Positions 1 to 8,268 are shown, counted from the first letter of the stretch. The stretch is 64,000 nt of DNA from Pseudarthrobacter sp. W1I19 (GCF_030817835.1 NZ_JAUSZR010000001.1:3534001-3598000), one strand, 5' to 3'. The notes: a model not told the origin generated them from the sequence alone. Numbers and translations: made by a program.

Positions 1-1016
1 CCCACCACGCCCGAGAAGCCGACGATCAGCATCCGGCGCCGGCCGATGAAACCGAGCAGCCAGATGCCCAGGACGGTCATCAATACAGAGGTCACGCCGA
101 CGCCGATGGTGGCCACGAGCGACGCGCTGACACCGAGACCGCTCTTTTCCAGGATGGTGGGGGCGTAGTAGTTGACGGTGTTGATCCCGGTGGCCTGCTG
201 GACGGTGGCGAGGCCGATGCCGATCCACAGCAGCCGGCGCATCCAGGGGTTGTTGCGGAGGTCGCGCCAGGCGTGGCCGCGCTCCTTTTGGGCCGTCTGT
301 GCAGCCTGGGCAATCTCCTCGAACTCCCGGGCCGCTTCCTCCGGGTTACGGCTCAGGTTGAGCACGCGGCGGCTGTCCTCGAGCCGCCCGCGGATGGCGT
401 ACCAGCGCGGTGACTCGGGCAGCATCAGCATGCCGGCGAGCAGGGCCAGCGCCGGGATCGATGCGATGCCCAGCATGGTGCGCCAGACTTCGGTGTCGTG
501 GATCAGGGCGTCCAGGAGGGCGTTAATGGCGAAGGCCAGCATTTGGCCGGTGACGATCATCAGTTCGTTGATGGTCACCATCCGGCCGCGGAGGTGGGCC
601 GGGGCCATCTCCGCCAGGTACAGGGGGCAGGTGACGGCGGCCGCGCCGACGCCGAGGCCCAGCAGGATCCGGGCGGCAATCATCAAGGAAACGTTGGGTG
701 CGATGGCGCAGCCGATGGCTCCGAGCAGGAACAGCAGGGCGCACACCAGCAGGGAACCGCGGCGGCCGAGCTTGTCAGCCATCCGGCCGCCCGTGAGGGC
801 GCCTGCTGCGGCACCGGGAAACAGCAGCGCGCTCACTACTGTTGCTTCCTCGACGGCGTTCATGTTCAGGGAGTCGTTCATGTACAGCAGCGCGCCGGAG
901 ATAACACCGGTGTCATAGCCAAACAACAGGCCGCCAAGGGTGGAAATGACAGTGAGCCGGGCGAGGTACCCGCGGTGCTGGCCGGGGACGCTTTGGGTCG
1001 GTTTTTGCAACAGCAT
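1..1016 (-). CDS. MFS sugar porter, probable inositol transporter (C-terminus beyond window)
   Basis: Start ATG at 1016; the reading frame stays open to the left edge, giving 338 codons of a ~470-residue family, so the C-terminal third is missing here. The N-terminus has the sugar-porter signature GGLLFGYDTG (about residues 28-37), a DxxGRR-type loop after TM2 and PESPRW before the central loop. This is the sugar porter family (H+ symport of polyols/hexoses at the membrane). It is divergent from the iolR-like gene and iolB, and operator-like sites lie between them, so myo-inositol is the likely substrate (inference). It may be the only intact inositol transporter here, since the second one (5824-6754) is truncated. 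Confidence 0.85.
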   Translation of the reverse strand, partial: MLLQKPTQSVPGQHRGYLARLTVISTLGGLLFGYDTGVISGALLYMNDSLNMNAVEEATVVSALLFPGAAAGALTGGRMADKLGRRGSLLVCALLFLLGAIGCAIAPNVSLMIAARILLGLGVGAAAVTCPLYLAEMAPAHLRGRMVTINELMIVTGQMLAFAINALLDALIHDTEVWRTMLGIASIPALALLAGMLMLPESPRWYAIRGRLEDSRRVLNLSRNPEEAAREFEEIAQAAQTAQKERGHAWRDLRNNPWMRRLLWIGIGLATVQQATGINTVNYYAPTILEKSGLGVSASLVATIGVGVTSVLMTVLGIWLLGFIGRRRMLIVGFSGVV

Positions 1017-1079
1017 TGTTGCCTCTCAGATTCTTAGGGGACCGGAAGGACGACCGGTGAATGTGATGTGTGGCACTAA

Positions 1080-1097
1080 CGTTAGAGCGCTCTAACG
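1080..1097. promoter_or_regulatory. 18-bp perfect palindrome, LacI-type operator
   Basis: CGTTAGAGCGCTCTAACG is a perfect inverted repeat centred on a CG step (AGAGCGCTCT), the layout typical of LacI-family operators. It lies 64 bp upstream of the sugar-porter start. The LacI regulator at 3026 is the nearest candidate ligand-responsive repressor; that link is inferred. Confidence 0.6.
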
Positions 1098-1119
1098 GCG
1101 AGGTCAATAGAAAGACTTA

Positions 1120-1130
1120 ATGTCAGAACA
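1120..1130. promoter_or_regulatory. iolR-type operator motif, copy A
   Basis: ATGTCAGAACA. The same 11 bases occur inverted at 14899-14909 in the iolC promoter. It resembles the TGTC-N2-ACA-like consensus reported for C. glutamicum IolR (recalled, not looked up). Confidence 0.5.
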
Positions 1131-1174
1131 TTTACTTGCGGTTACTCCTGCGCCTCGAACGCAGGGAGGGACCC

Positions 1175-1202
1175 TTGACCGGCAAATCCGGCCTGCTACG
1201 AT
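1175..1202 (+). promoter_or_regulatory. Promoter of the GntR regulator-iolB operon
   Basis: TTGACC (1175-1180), 16-nt spacer, TACGAT (1197-1202). This gives five of six and four of six matches to sigma-70 consensus. It lies ~100 nt before the GTG start at 1303, with an operator-like inverted repeat in the leader. Confidence 0.5.
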
Positions 1203-1214
1203 CGAGGCAGGAAC

Positions 1215-1236
1215 TATGTCCTATCAAGAGAACATA
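1215..1236. promoter_or_regulatory. Operator-like imperfect palindrome in the iolR leader
   Basis: TATGT...ACATA, 22 bp, with 8 of 11 symmetric positions paired, just downstream of the predicted -10. Its left part ATGTCCTATCAA (1216-1227) matches 11 of 12 bases of 14882-14893, which overlaps the iolC -35 box. The position suggests autorepression. Confidence 0.5.
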
Positions 1237-1302
1237 TGGTGGCAAAGCAGCCGGCGCTTACAGGCCCGAACGGACTGCCACCAAGGAACAGGAAACGTAA
1301 AA

Positions 1303-2043
1303 GTGGCAAACAACCTGGGTCTCAGCATCGATCGCTCCTCCCCCGTCCCCCTTTATCACCAGGTGGTGCAGGGCATCGAAGCTGCCATCCACAGCGGCGT
1401 CCTGGAGCCCGGAAGCCGGCTGGACAACGAGATCGACCTCGCCGCCCAGCTGAATCTCTCCCGGCCCACCATGCGCAAGGCCATGGACGAACTGGTCAGG
1501 TCCGGGCTGCTGGTGCGCAAGCGCGGGGTGGGAACACAGGTGGTCTCCAGCCAGGTGCGCCGCCCGCTGGAACTGTCCAGCCTCTACGACGACCTCACCA
1601 ACAACGGCAAAAAGCCCACCACCGAGGTACTGAGCTTCTCCCATGTGGAAGCGGATGACGCCACCCTTGCCACCCTCCAGCTTCCCGCCGGCTCGAAGGT
1701 CTACCACTTCACCCGGCTGCGCAAAGTCGGCGGCAAACCCCTGGCACTCATGGAGAACTGGGTGCGTGATGATATCGCCGCCATGGATGAGGCGATGCTG
1801 TCAGCGGAAGGCCTGTACTCGATCCTCCGCAGGGGCGGGGTGAATTTCCGGCTGGCCACCCAGCGGATCGGCGCCATGACCGCCAACGACTACCAGGCTT
1901 CCATGCTGGACACCGGAGCCGGATCCGCCCTGGTCACCATGGAACGCACCGCGGTGGACGATACCGGCCGCCGGGTGGAGACAGGCCACCACGTCTACCG
2001 CGCCGATTCCTACAGCTTTGAAATGACACTCGTACAGCGCTAA
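1303..2043 (+). CDS. iolR: GntR-family regulator of inositol catabolism (IolR-like)
   Basis: 246 residues. An N-terminal winged HTH (about 8-75, including LSRPTMRKAMDELVRSGLL) is followed by a UTRA ligand-binding domain (about 90-240), so this is the HutC/GntR subfamily. GTG at 1303 is preferred over the upstream ATG at 1120: the extra 61 codons show no family similarity, and AGGAAA sits 7 nt before the GTG. It is followed after 18 nt by iolB, so the two are probably cotranscribed. C. glutamicum IolR is a GntR-type repressor of iol genes. The same role here is supported by motifs shared between its own promoter and the iolC promoter. Effector unknown. Confidence 0.8.
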   Translation: MANNLGLSIDRSSPVPLYHQVVQGIEAAIHSGVLEPGSRLDNEIDLAAQLNLSRPTMRKAMDELVRSGLLVRKRGVGTQVVSSQVRRPLELSSLYDDLTNNGKKPTTEVLSFSHVEADDATLATLQLPAGSKVYHFTRLRKVGGKPLALMENWVRDDIAAMDEAMLSAEGLYSILRRGGVNFRLATQRIGAMTANDYQASMLDTGAGSALVTMERTAVDDTGRRVETGHHVYRADSYSFEMTLVQR

Positions 2044-2061
2044 ACGCAAGGAGCCAACTCG

Positions 2062-2955
2062 ATGACCAACTGGGTCTATCCGCTCGGGACCGCTACTGAC
2101 GGAAAGTGGGATGTCTCCATCGGAACGTCCGACTCCTCCCTCGCCCTGGAGGGGTGGGCACATACCGGGCTGAAGGTGGCCACCCTGGCCGCAGGCGCCG
2201 ACGTCGTCCTTCCTGCAGCGCAGGAGGAGCGCATCGTGGTGCCGCTCAATGGATCCTTCACCGTCACGGTGGACGGGACCGGGTACCAGCTGAACGGCCG
2301 TGCGTCAGTATTCAACGGCCCCACGGACGTCCTCTACTCCGGCACCGGCCGTGCCCTGACCATCAGTTCAGCCGACGGCGGCCGGGTGGCCGTCGCGACT
2401 GCACCAGCCAATGCGTCGTACCCCACCCGGCTGGTAACGGCGGCGGAAACTCCGGTAGAGCTGCGGGGGGCGGGCAACTGCTCGCGCCAGGTCCACAACT
2501 TCGGTACACCGGCAGCGCTGGAAGCCGACCGGTTCATCGTGTGCGAGGTCCTCACGCCGGCCGGAAACTGGTCCTCCTATCCCCCGCACAAGCACGACGA
2601 GGAGAAGGACGGAGAGACCCACCTCGAGGAAATCTACTACTTCGAGACGCAGGTGGCCGCCGGTTCGGCAGCACCCGTGGATGCCGATGCAATCGGCTAC
2701 CAGCGCGTCTACGCCTCGGACGAGCGCCCCATCGATGTGTCCGCCGAGGTGCGCACGGGAGACGTGGTCCTGGTTCCGTACGGCTGGCACGGCCCTGCAA
2801 TGGCCGCACCCGGCTACGACTTGTACTACCTGAACGTGATGGCCGGCCCGGGCCCTGTCCGCGAGTGGCTGATCAGCGATGATCCGCACCACGGCTGGGT
2901 GCGGCAGACCTGGGAGACCCAGGACATCGACCCGCGGCTGCCCTTCGGCGGGTAG
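2062..2955 (+). CDS. iolB: 5-deoxy-glucuronate isomerase
   Basis: 297 residues, the usual IolB length. It converts 5-deoxy-D-glucuronate to 2-deoxy-5-keto-D-gluconate, after the IolD ring-opening step. The KduI/IolB cupin signature is clear: YPPHKHDE (about 173-180) and a THLEEIYYFE segment carrying the metal-binding His/Glu, then a second cupin half with YGWHGP. Strong AAGGAG site before the ATG. It is cotranscribed with the GntR regulator and separated from the main iol operon by ~10 kb, including a LacI gene and an MFS/MarR pair. Confidence 0.93.
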   Translation: MTNWVYPLGTATDGKWDVSIGTSDSSLALEGWAHTGLKVATLAAGADVVLPAAQEERIVVPLNGSFTVTVDGTGYQLNGRASVFNGPTDVLYSGTGRALTISSADGGRVAVATAPANASYPTRLVTAAETPVELRGAGNCSRQVHNFGTPAALEADRFIVCEVLTPAGNWSSYPPHKHDEEKDGETHLEEIYYFETQVAAGSAAPVDADAIGYQRVYASDERPIDVSAEVRTGDVVLVPYGWHGPAMAAPGYDLYYLNVMAGPGPVREWLISDDPHHGWVRQTWETQDIDPRLPFGG

Positions 2956-3025
2956 GCGGCGCACGGTCAGAGAGGCCCCACATGCGCAGGCCCGGCTCCC
3001 CGCCGCAATGGCATAGTGGTCTCTT

Positions 3026-4036
3026 GTGAATCCGACATCCTCCGCCCGCAGATCCGTCACTATGGAGGACGTGGCGCGTGAAGCCGGGGTGAGCCGGGCA
3101 CTGGTCTCGCTGGTGATGCGCGACTCCCCTAAAGTTTCACCGGCCAAGCGGACGGCTGTGCTGGAAAGCGCCGCAGCCCTGGGGTACTCGCCGAACCGGC
3201 TCGCCAGCCGGCTCGCGAGCCGGCGCACCAACACCCTGGGTGTGCTCTTCCTGGACCTGCACAACTCAGTCTTCGCCGACATGTACGACGGCATCCGCGA
3301 AGGGATTTCAGGCAGCGGCAACCAGCTGATGGTCGCCGTCGGCTCTGCCGACCCCCGCACCGAGCTCGAAGCGGTGCGGTCCTTCGTGGATCTGCGCGTG
3401 GACGGCGTGATCCTGGCCGGCTACACCGGTTCCTCCCCCGACCTGGCGGCGGCACTGCGCGGGACACCCGCCGTCGTGATCACCCGTGAGCTGGAGGTCG
3501 ACGGCGTCGATTCCGTCTTGACCGACGACTTCCGTTCCGGCGCACTCGCCGTGGAGCACCTGCACGGACTCGGGCACCGGCGGATAGCCCACGTGGACAT
3601 CTCGGACTGGCTGCCCTACACCGCCCGCCGGGAAGGCTACCTGGCGGCGATGCAACAGTTCGGGCTGGAACCGCAGCTGGTGCACAGCGATATGACCGAG
3701 CGCGGCGGGCGGGCGGTGATGGAGAACTTCCTGGCCTCCGGCGCCACCCTTCCCACTGCCATCTTCGCGCACAACGACCTTACGGCCATCGGCGTCATGG
3801 AAGCGCTGGCCGCGCATGGGTTGTCGGTGCCCGGCGACGTCGCAGTGGTGGGCTGCGACAACATCGAAGTGGCCGCGTCCCCGCTGATCGGACTGACGTC
3901 CATCGACCAGCATGCCGGCGAACTGGGCCGGCTGGCAGCGCAGGCGATGCTGGACCGGGCGGCGGGAACCTCAGGACCGGCGGTGACCCGCAAGCTCGAG
4001 CCCGCCCTGATGGTCCGGCGCTCCTCCGGCGCCTAG
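3026..4036 (+). CDS. LacI-family transcriptional regulator
   Basis: 336 residues, normal length. The LacI HTH is at about 11-35 (TMEDVAREAGVSRALVSLVM) and the hinge helix region contains SPNRLASRLASRRT. It is followed by a periplasmic-binding-like effector domain. GTG start. It stands alone, 70 bp after iolB on the same strand; its target is not shown by the sequence. The CG-centred palindrome at 1080-1097 is the best candidate operator nearby. Its last 66 bases overlap the tail of the convergent MFS gene. Confidence 0.9.
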   Translation: MNPTSSARRSVTMEDVAREAGVSRALVSLVMRDSPKVSPAKRTAVLESAAALGYSPNRLASRLASRRTNTLGVLFLDLHNSVFADMYDGIREGISGSGNQLMVAVGSADPRTELEAVRSFVDLRVDGVILAGYTGSSPDLAAALRGTPAVVITRELEVDGVDSVLTDDFRSGALAVEHLHGLGHRRIAHVDISDWLPYTARREGYLAAMQQFGLEPQLVHSDMTERGGRAVMENFLASGATLPTAIFAHNDLTAIGVMEALAAHGLSVPGDVAVVGCDNIEVAASPLIGLTSIDQHAGELGRLAAQAMLDRAAGTSGPAVTRKLEPALMVRRSSGA

Positions 4037-5191
4037 GGTATTGCTGCGCCTGGCAGCAGCGGCCGCAAACGCCATCACGGCCAGGCCCAGCAGCGTGATG
4101 CCGGCGCCGGCCCAAATAGGTGACGTATAGCCGAGGCCTGCGGTGATGGTGACACCGCCGAGCCAGGCTCCCAGGGCGTTACCCACGTTGAATGCACCGA
4201 TGTTGGCACCCGAAGCCAGGGTGGGGGCGGTGCTCGCGTAGGTCATGACCCGCATCTGCAGGCCGGGAACGGTGGCGAACCCAAAGCCGCCCATCAGCAC
4301 CAGGGATGCCACTGTGAGCACCTGGCTGGTGGCGGTGAGGGCAAAGAGCACCAGGACGGCGGTCAGGACGGCAAGGACCACCAGCAGGGTGCGGTCGATG
4401 TTGCGGTCGGCGGCTTTCCCGCCGATGGTATTGCCCGCGAAGAGGCCTACACCGAAGATGATCAGCAGCCATGGCACCGTGCTGGGGGCGAAGCCCGTGA
4501 CATCGGTGAGGGTGTACGCGATGTAGGTGAAGGCACCGAACATGCCGCCGAATCCCAGGATGGTGACGGCGATGGACAGCCAGACCTGGCCTGAGCGGAA
4601 GGCCCGGAGCTCGTGGCGCAGTCCCCCGGCTTCGGCTTTACCCCCTGCTGCCTTGGGGACGAGTGCCAGGATCCCGGCGAGCGCGGCCACGCCGATGACC
4701 GTGATGGCCCAGAAAGTGGCGCGCCAACCCGCGGCCTGGCCCAGGAGGGTTCCGAACGGGACCCCGAGGACGTTGGCTGCGGTGAGGCCGGTGAACATCA
4801 GCGCAATCGCACCGGCCTTCTTGTTGGGCGGCACCATGCCCGCGGCGACAACGGAGCCGATGCCGAAGAATGCTCCGTGTGCGAGGGCCGCGATGATGCG
4901 GCCGGCCATCATGGGCCAGTAGCCGGCGGCAGTGGCGGACAGCAGGTTGCCGGCCATAAACAGGACAAGCAGTGCCGCCAGCACGGGCTTGCGCTCAAGC
5001 CGGGTCACTGCGGCCGTGAGCCCGAGGGCGCCGACTACCACGGCGAGAGCGTAGCCGGAGATGAACCAGCCGGCCTGCGCTTCGGTGACCTGGAAGTCGG
5101 CTGCCACCTCGGGCAGGAGGCCCATAATGACGAATTCGGTGAGTCCAATGCCAAACCCGCCAAGGGCGAGGGCTATCAGTCCGACAGGCAT
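3971..5191 (-). CDS. MFS transporter, AraJ-type (drug/sugar efflux)
   Basis: 406 residues with 12 predicted TM segments. The N-terminus (LALGGFGIGLTEFVIMGLLPEVAADF) is typical of DHA1/AraJ exporters. ATG 5191 is chosen because GAAGGAG lies 7 nt upstream; a longer frame to 5290 would run through the operator. The last 66 bases run antisense to the 3' end of the LacI gene, giving a Gly/His-rich tail that may be a recent stop-codon extension. Divergent from a MarR gene over a nested palindrome, the usual arrangement for a MarR-controlled exporter. Substrate unknown. Confidence 0.85.
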   Translation of the reverse strand: MPVGLIALALGGFGIGLTEFVIMGLLPEVAADFQVTEAQAGWFISGYALAVVVGALGLTAAVTRLERKPVLAALLVLFMAGNLLSATAAGYWPMMAGRIIAALAHGAFFGIGSVVAAGMVPPNKKAGAIALMFTGLTAANVLGVPFGTLLGQAAGWRATFWAITVIGVAALAGILALVPKAAGGKAEAGGLRHELRAFRSGQVWLSIAVTILGFGGMFGAFTYIAYTLTDVTGFAPSTVPWLLIIFGVGLFAGNTIGGKAADRNIDRTLLVVLAVLTAVLVLFALTATSQVLTVASLVLMGGFGFATVPGLQMRVMTYASTAPTLASGANIGAFNVGNALGAWLGGVTITAGLGYTSPIWAGAGITLLGLAVMAFAAAAARRSNTLGAGGAPDHQGGLELAGHRRS

Positions 5192-5235
5192 GCCGGTGCT
5201 CCTTCGGGTTGTTTGGGGGTGCGGTCGGCGCCTAA

Positions 5236-5295
5236 GATAGTTGCAGACGCGGTATTTATTGTTGCACGTGCAAATATACCGCGCAAGCAACTATC
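5236..5295. promoter_or_regulatory. Nested palindromic operator between MFS and marR
   Basis: Outer arms GATAGTTGC (5236-5244) and GCAACTATC (5287-5295), middle arms CGCGGTAT (5248-5255) and ATACCGCG (5276-5283), and a central TTGCACGTGCAA (5262-5273). The central 12-mer is a typical MarR-family operator core. The full 60-bp element would cover both divergent promoters. Confidence 0.65.
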
Positions 5296-5369
5296 TCCGC
5301 GTGCAATGCTGGCTGGTTGGCCGCTGTACCTCACACCGGGCGGGGCTGCCCCCTTGAAGGAGCAATGAC

Positions 5370-5819
5370 ATGGGCATCAAGGACGACGCCGTTGAGGTCC
5401 GCGCGCAGGGTTGGCGCACCCTGGCCGCCCTCCACGGGCTGATCGAAACCGAACTGGAGCGTGCGCTCCAGGCGGAATCGAAGCTGTCCGTGGTTGAGTA
5501 CACGGTCCTGGATGCACTGAGCCGGCAGGACGGCTGGCACATGAGGATGCAGCAGCTTGCGCGTGCATCCGCTTTGAGCCCCAGCGCCACCACCCGGCTG
5601 GTCAACAGGCTGGAGGACCGGGGCCTCCTGACCCGCATCCTGTGCGCCGACGACCGCCGGGGAATCTACACGGAGCTGACTGCCAGTGGCCTGCGCCTGC
5701 TGGAGGACGTCCGGCCCGTGCATGACGCAACCCTTGAGCGCGCCTTGGACGAAGCGCTGGCTATCCCGGAACTGGCGCCCCTGGTGGATGCCCTCCCCCG
5801 GCTCCACGCCCCCGCTTGA
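5370..5819 (+). CDS. MarR-family regulator
   Basis: 149 residues, normal for MarR. The winged HTH spans about 35-105, with the recognition region LARASALSPSATTRLVNRLEDRGLL and the wing DDRRGIYTELT. AAGGAG is placed before the ATG. It is divergent from an AraJ-type MFS exporter with the palindrome at 5236-5295 between them, so local repression of both genes is likely. It ends only 4 bp from the convergent truncated transporter. Confidence 0.9.
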   Translation: MGIKDDAVEVRAQGWRTLAALHGLIETELERALQAESKLSVVEYTVLDALSRQDGWHMRMQQLARASALSPSATTRLVNRLEDRGLLTRILCADDRRGIYTELTASGLRLLEDVRPVHDATLERALDEALAIPELAPLVDALPRLHAPA

Positions 5820-5823
5820 GCCA

Positions 5824-6754
5824 TTAGGCAGGTACTGGTTTCCAGCCCGCAACGTTTTTGAAGTAGTGCTCCAGGTCCTCCAGGCTCTTGTCCTTGGTTT
5901 CAGGCACGTATTTGGCGGCAAAGGCGATGGCGCCCACGCCCAGCACCGCGAACACAAAGAAGGTGTTCGAGATGCCGATGGCTGCCAGGAGCTGCGGGAA
6001 GCCAAAGCCAATAAGGAAGTTGACCATCCACAGCAGGAAGGCCGATGCTCCCATACCCAGGCCGCGGATCTTCAGCGGAAAAATCTCCGAAAGCATCAGC
6101 CACGTGACCGGTGAAATCGCACCCTGCTGGAATGCCAGGAACGTCACCGTCAGCGAAAGGATAACGAAACCCCGGACCGAGCCTTCCGGCAGGATCAGTG
6201 AGAAAAGCCCGATCAGCAGCAGCGCCGTCGTCGTGCCTGCCTGGCCGGTGATCAGCATCCTGCGGCGCCCCACCTTGCCCAGCAGCCAGATGCCCACGAA
6301 GGTGGCGAGCACGGAAATGACGCCGTTGGCGATGTTGGCGGTCAGGGCAGCTTCCCGGCCAAATCCGGACTGCGCCAGGATCTGGGTGCCGTAGTACATG
6401 ATCGAGTTCACGCCGGTGATCTGCTGGATCACGGCCAGGCCGAGGCCCACAAAGAAGATCCGGCGCAGCCACGGAATGCCCAGGTCCTTCCACGAGCCCA
6501 TCTTGGACTTGTAGTCCTCCACGGCCATGGCTTTGACTTCTTCGAATTCGGTCCGCGCGTCGGCCTGGGACCGGATGCGCTGCAGGACGCTGAGGGTTTC
6601 GCCGAAGCTTCCCATTGAGGCGAGCCAGCGGGGGCTTTCGGGCATAAAGTTCATGCCGATCCACAGTGCGATGGCGGGGAGGGTGGCGATCACCAGCATC
6701 CAGCGCCAGATGCCGCCGGCTTCGCCGAAGGTGTTGCCGAGGTAGGCATTGAAG
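5824..6754 (-). pseudogene. 5'-truncated sugar porter (iolT-like) remnant
   Basis: About 310 codons corresponding to the C-terminal two thirds of an MFS sugar porter. It begins at FNAYLGNTFGEAGGIWRWML, which in full-length relatives sits about 170 residues in. The rest is intact to the stop: PESPRWL, QQITGVNSIMYYG, a GRR loop, and PETKDKSLEDLE near the end. It resembles C. glutamicum IolT1 more than the porter at 1-1016. The first six TM helices and the start region are missing because the DNA switches directly into an iolH-type gene near 6754/6755. A short out-of-frame restart upstream (ATG 6840) would not restore the N-terminus. Very likely non-functional. Confidence 0.8.
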
Positions 6755-7117
6755 CTCGGACTCTTCAGCTTTCTCCGGCCGGCCACTGAATTCGGTGTTG
6801 ATAGTGCTGACGCCAAGGTCGACGGTGATCTGGATGGCACGCTTCCAGTAACGCACTGCGGCCTCGCGGGCGTCCTCGTCGGGGCCGGACCAGCGCAGGA
6901 CCGGCAGGACGGACGCGATTTCGATTCCCGCGTCCCGGCAGGCCTTGTTCAGCTGGCCCACCAGTTCATCATCCGCTTTGGGGTGGTTGTAGAAAGGGAT
7001 GAAATCCCGGTGCGGAGTCATCTGCATGTACTTGTAGCCAAGGTCCGCCGCCACCTTCGGGAACTCAAGCAGGCTGTGCGAGTGGTGGAACGGGGTGGGG
7101 TCAAGTGCGATTTTCAC
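6755..7117 (-). pseudogene. 3'-truncated iolH-type sugar phosphate isomerase/epimerase
   Basis: 121 codons from GTG 7117 (GGAG 8 nt upstream), reading KIALDPTPFHHSHSLLEFPK and so on to EFSGRPEKAEESE. This is the N-terminal ~40% of an IolH/TIM-barrel (AP_endonuc_2 fold) protein of ~290 residues. It then runs into the transporter remnant in another frame. Reading on gives a spurious 414-residue frame with no family character after residue ~130. Last gene of the iol operon. The enzyme role of IolH is unsettled even in model organisms; here the barrel is incomplete, so no activity is expected. Confidence 0.8.
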
Positions 7118-7150
7118 GAAAAACACTCCATGTGGATCTGTCACGGGCGG

Positions 7151-7213
7151 GAGTTTTTGTCCAGATATGCAGGGCTAAAGGGCCTGAAAGTCTGCATATC
7201 TGGACAAAAGCTC
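7151..7213. repeat. 22-bp inverted repeat, hairpin between iolG and iolH'
   Basis: Arms 7151-7172 and 7192-7213 pair with one mismatch around a 19-nt loop; the core is GTCCAGATATGCAG. It lies between the iolG stop and the iolH' start, inside the operon. The outer A/T runs make it terminator-like in both directions. It could instead be a dispersed palindromic repeat. Confidence 0.6.
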
Positions 7214-7220
7214 CTAGGGG

Positions 7221-8234
7221 CTACTTGTAGAGGTCCGGTTTGGCGGCCAGTTTCACGGCCACCTTTTCGCCGTTCTTCTGCGCCTCCACGCCGGCTTCAC
7301 AGCATGCGGCGGTGGCGTAACCGTCCCAGGCGGTGGGGCCTCCGATTTCTCCGCGGAGTGCCGCGTCCACCCATGACTGGATTTCGACGTCGTAGGCCGC
7401 TCCAAAGCGCTCTTCGAAGCCGGGGGTGACGTTGCCGCCCCAGCGTCCGGCGCTGCGGGTGTAGGGGCCTTGGTCGCCGCCGATGCTGACGATTCCTTCT
7501 TCGAAGGATGCCTGGGTGGCCACTTCGTAGCCGTACTTGGCGTTGACGTAGATTTCGACGTCGGCCAGGACACCCGACTCGGTTTCGAGCAGGACATGCT
7601 GGGGATCGTGCTGGCCGGAGGGGGCGTTCTTGGTGGCCTTGCCCAGGCGGACCTGGACGCTGGTGATCTCCTCGCCGGTGAAGAAGCGGATGGCGTCAAA
7701 CTCGTGGACCACGGAATCGTTGATGAGCATTTCGTTAGTGAAGCCGGCCGGCGTGGTGGGGTTGCGGTGCTGGTGGTGCAGCATCAGCAGTTCGCCCAGT
7801 TCGTGGTCCCGGATGATCTTGCCCAGCGAGGCGTACTCGGCGTCGAAGCGGCGCATAAACCCGACCTGGATGCGCTTGTGGCCCAGCTGCACCTCGGCCT
7901 GGACAATCTTCCAGGAGGATTCGGCGTCGGGGGTGAGTGGCTTTTCGCAGAGGATCGGGATGTCCTTGGCGATGGCCTTGAGCAGGATGTCCTCGTGCAG
8001 GAAGCCGGGGGTGGCGATGAGGACGGCGTTGACGTCGCCGTTGTTGAGTGCTTCCTCGGCGTCGGCGAGGGCCACGGCGCCGGGGATGCCTTCGATGGCG
8101 GCCTGTGCGCGGGCGAGGTCGACGTCGACGACGGCGGCGACTTCGGCTCCGTGGATACGCGTGTGGAGGCGCTGGATGTGGTCGGCGCCCATGCGTCCGG
8201 CACCGATGACGGCTACGCGGAGGGTTTCAGTCAT
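7221..8234 (-). CDS. iolG: Inositol 2-dehydrogenase family oxidoreductase
   Basis: 337 residues, Gfo/Idh/MocA family. It oxidises myo-inositol to scyllo-inosose with NAD+. The Rossmann motif GAGRMGADHIQ is near residue 10, and the catalytic/cofactor EKPLTPD motif (CEKPL) is near 95. The C-terminal half is the usual alpha/beta dimerisation domain. ATG 8234 has GAAGGAGAG just upstream; a longer frame to 8375 would overlap the upstream gene. It sits in the iol operon between the iolE-like gene and the truncated iolH. Confidence 0.88.
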   Translation of the reverse strand: MTETLRVAVIGAGRMGADHIQRLHTRIHGAEVAAVVDVDLARAQAAIEGIPGAVALADAEEALNNGDVNAVLIATPGFLHEDILLKAIAKDIPILCEKPLTPDAESSWKIVQAEVQLGHKRIQVGFMRRFDAEYASLGKIIRDHELGELLMLHHQHRNPTTPAGFTNEMLINDSVVHEFDAIRFFTGEEITSVQVRLGKATKNAPSGQHDPQHVLLETESGVLADVEIYVNAKYGYEVATQASFEEGIVSIGGDQGPYTRSAGRWGGNVTPGFEERFGAAYDVEIQSWVDAALRGEIGGPTAWDGYATAACCEAGVEAQKNGEKVAVKLAAKPDLYK

Positions 8235-8268
8235 TGTTCTCTCCTTCATGTGTCTGGGATTAATGCAG

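Noticed and set aside
1120..1302. Longer N-terminus for the GntR regulator
   Set aside because: The extra 61 codons cover the predicted promoter and operator, and the family starts at the GTG at 1303.
5900..7144. A continuous 414-residue minus-strand frame starting like IolH
   Set aside because: After ~130 residues it loses all family character because it reads the transporter remnant in the wrong frame; treated as two pseudogene fragments.
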